Assembly (NCBI GenBank): GCA_023396555.1
Contig: JAEWWC010000070.1
Coordinates: 1-6,639, forward strand
Reading direction: 5' to 3'
DNA: 6,639 nucleotides
Origin: Bacillota bacterium
Lineage (GTDB): Bacteria; Bacillota; Clostridia; Christensenellales; SZUA-584
Position numbers and translations under genes: made by a program. The notes beneath the pieces are model-generated. The model did not search any database. It had not been told where the DNA came from and was given only the letters and a program-made list of their open reading frames with translations. Of the stretch, positions 5,543 through 6,639 are shown piece after piece. Position 1 is the first letter of the stretch. Each line of letters begins with the position of its first letter.

Positions 5543-6639
5543 ATGGAAAAGCGTTTTATTATGGCAATCGACCAGGGAACGACTGGTACGCGCGTTGTGC
5601 TCTTTAACCGCGACGGTCAGATTCATGCGTCTGCCTATCGCGAGATCAGACAGATTTTCCAAAAGCCCGGTTGGGTGGAACATGACCCGAAGGAATACTG
5701 GGATACGACAATGGAATGTGCTGCCGAGGTATTCGAAAAAGGCAATACCAGCGCCGCGGAAGTGGCTGCTATCGGCATCACCTGCCAGCGCGAAACGACG
5801 ATACTCTGGGACCGCGATACCGGTGAACCGCTGTACTACGCCATCGTCTGGCAGTCCCGGCAGTCGGCGAGCATATGCGAAGACCTCAAGTCGATGGGGA
5901 TGGAGGATTATATCCGCGAACGGACCGGCCTGTTGATCGATGCTTATTTCTCGGGCACAAAGATCAAGTGGATCATCGATAACGTTCCGGGCGTCAAGGA
6001 GAAGGTGAAAGCCGGAAAAGTATGCTTCGGCAACATTGACAGCTGGCTGATGTATAAGCTGTCGGGCGGTGAGCATGTGGAGGATTACACCAATGCCTCA
6101 CGTACGCTGCTGCTCGACATCCACACGCTCAAGTGGGATGAGAAGATCATGAACGCTCTTGAAATTCCCGCCCATATACTGCCGCAGCTCAAGCCCTCCA
6201 GCGGCGTGCTGACGATGACGAGCAAGGATGTTTTCTTTGGCGAATCCGTGCCGGTGGCGGGCGACGCGGGCGACCAGCACGCGGCCACGTTCGGCCAGAC
6301 CTGCTTTGAGCCGGGCATGGCGAAGAACACATACGGCACATCGCTCGCTCTGATGATGAACATCGGCGAGGAACTCAAACTGAGTAAAAACGGTCTGACG
6401 ACCGACCTTGGCTGGGTGCTGCCGGGCAAGACGGAATACGCGTTTGAAGGCGTTATATTCGTCGGCGGCGCGACCATACAGTGGCTGCGGGACGGGCTGA
6501 AGATCATTAAGGATTCCGCGGAAGTCAGCGAGCTGGCGGCCCGCGTGGAGGATACCGGTGGCGTATATCTGGTGCCTGCATTCGTGGGTCTGTGCGCGCC
6601 GTACTGGGATATGTATGCCCGCGGCACCATCATCGGCAT
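5543..6639 (+). CDS. FGGY-family kinase, glycerol kinase-like (3' end outside window)
   Basis: An ATP-dependent polyol/sugar kinase very close to glycerol kinase (GlpK). 365 residues are visible and about 130 more are expected beyond the window. Seen: phosphate-binding MAIDQGTTGTR (7-17), the PKPGWVEHDP segment, QRETTILW with R83 and E84, W103 in IVWQSR, Y135 in DAYFSGTK, DYTNASRT, GDAGDQHAA with D244 (catalytic-base position) and Q245, and AKNTYGTSLALMMN. These match the glycerol contacts R83, E84, W103, Y135, D245 and Q246 of E. coli GlpK. Two positions differ: A269 stands where GlpK has Phe270, and V230 where Gram-positive GlpK has the HPr-phosphorylated His. The GGTR loop that binds fructose-1,6-bisphosphate in E. 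coli is also absent. Glycerol is therefore possible but not assured. The ATG at 5543 has a strong AAGGAGG (5531-5537). It probably shares a transcript with the SorC-family regulator upstream; no glpF or glpD is visible. Confidence 0.9.
   Translation, partial: MEKRFIMAIDQGTTGTRVVLFNRDGQIHASAYREIRQIFQKPGWVEHDPKEYWDTTMECAAEVFEKGNTSAAEVAAIGITCQRETTILWDRDTGEPLYYAIVWQSRQSASICEDLKSMGMEDYIRERTGLLIDAYFSGTKIKWIIDNVPGVKEKVKAGKVCFGNIDSWLMYKLSGGEHVEDYTNASRTLLLDIHTLKWDEKIMNALEIPAHILPQLKPSSGVLTMTSKDVFFGESVPVAGDAGDQHAATFGQTCFEPGMAKNTYGTSLALMMNIGEELKLSKNGLTTDLGWVLPGKTEYAFEGVIFVGGATIQWLRDGLKIIKDSAEVSELAARVEDTGGVYLVPAFVGLCAPYWDMYARGTIIG

Noticed and set aside
5471..6076. Minus-strand open frame of about 200 codons
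   Set aside because: It is antisense to the end of the SorC-type regulator and the start of the kinase, both of which have clear family motifs.

Overview
The window reads as an ordinary chromosomal segment of a low-to-mid GC Gram-positive bacterium, most likely a clostridial member of the Bacillota. The reasons are a T-box (tRNA-sensing) leader in front of leucine genes, strong AGGAGG-type ribosome binding sites, consensus sigma-A promoters, a SorC/DeoR-type sugar regulator, and a membrane pyrophosphatase of the bacterial type. No phage, insertion sequence, CRISPR array, tRNA or rRNA gene is visible. All real genes are on the + strand; the long minus-strand open frames are shadows of GC-rich coding sequence.

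Layout. 1-395 is the C-terminal end of a membrane-bound pyrophosphatase (hppA), closed by an intrinsic terminator at 410-452. A near-consensus promoter (465-494) follows directly and starts a leader of about 340 nt. The leader holds a complete T-box riboswitch (about 507-758: Stem I with K-turn, specifier loop, AG bulge and GGTG loop; Stem II with an S-turn; Stem III; antiterminator; competing terminator). It controls leuA (841-2358), leuC (2363-3622) and leuD (3634-4110), which are tightly packed and end at a terminator at 4126-4165. leuA makes 2-isopropylmalate; leuC and leuD form the isomerase that converts it to 3-isopropylmalate. leuB (3-isopropylmalate dehydrogenase), the next enzyme, is not in this unit.

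4166-4518 is an AT-rich intergenic region of about 350 bp with no gene but many symmetrical elements: two 25-bp imperfect dyads centred 40 bp apart, an AT-rich 9-bp inverted repeat, a pair of 13-bp direct repeats at 19-bp period, a dyad embedded in a promoter, and a small leader hairpin. It precedes a SorC-family regulator (4519-5499) and, 43 bp later, an FGGY kinase closely resembling glycerol kinase (5543 to the window edge). These two probably form the start of a carbohydrate or polyol operon in which the kinase product, or a related phosphorylated sugar, is the regulator's effector.

The points most worth following are: (1) the kinase keeps most glycerol-contacting residues but has Ala in place of the conserved Phe that packs on glycerol, and lacks the His that HPr phosphorylates in Gram-positive glycerol kinases; (2) the dense operator-like architecture upstream of the SorC regulator; (3) an ambiguous one-nucleotide register for the T-box specifier codon. 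I do not see a wholly undescribed system here.
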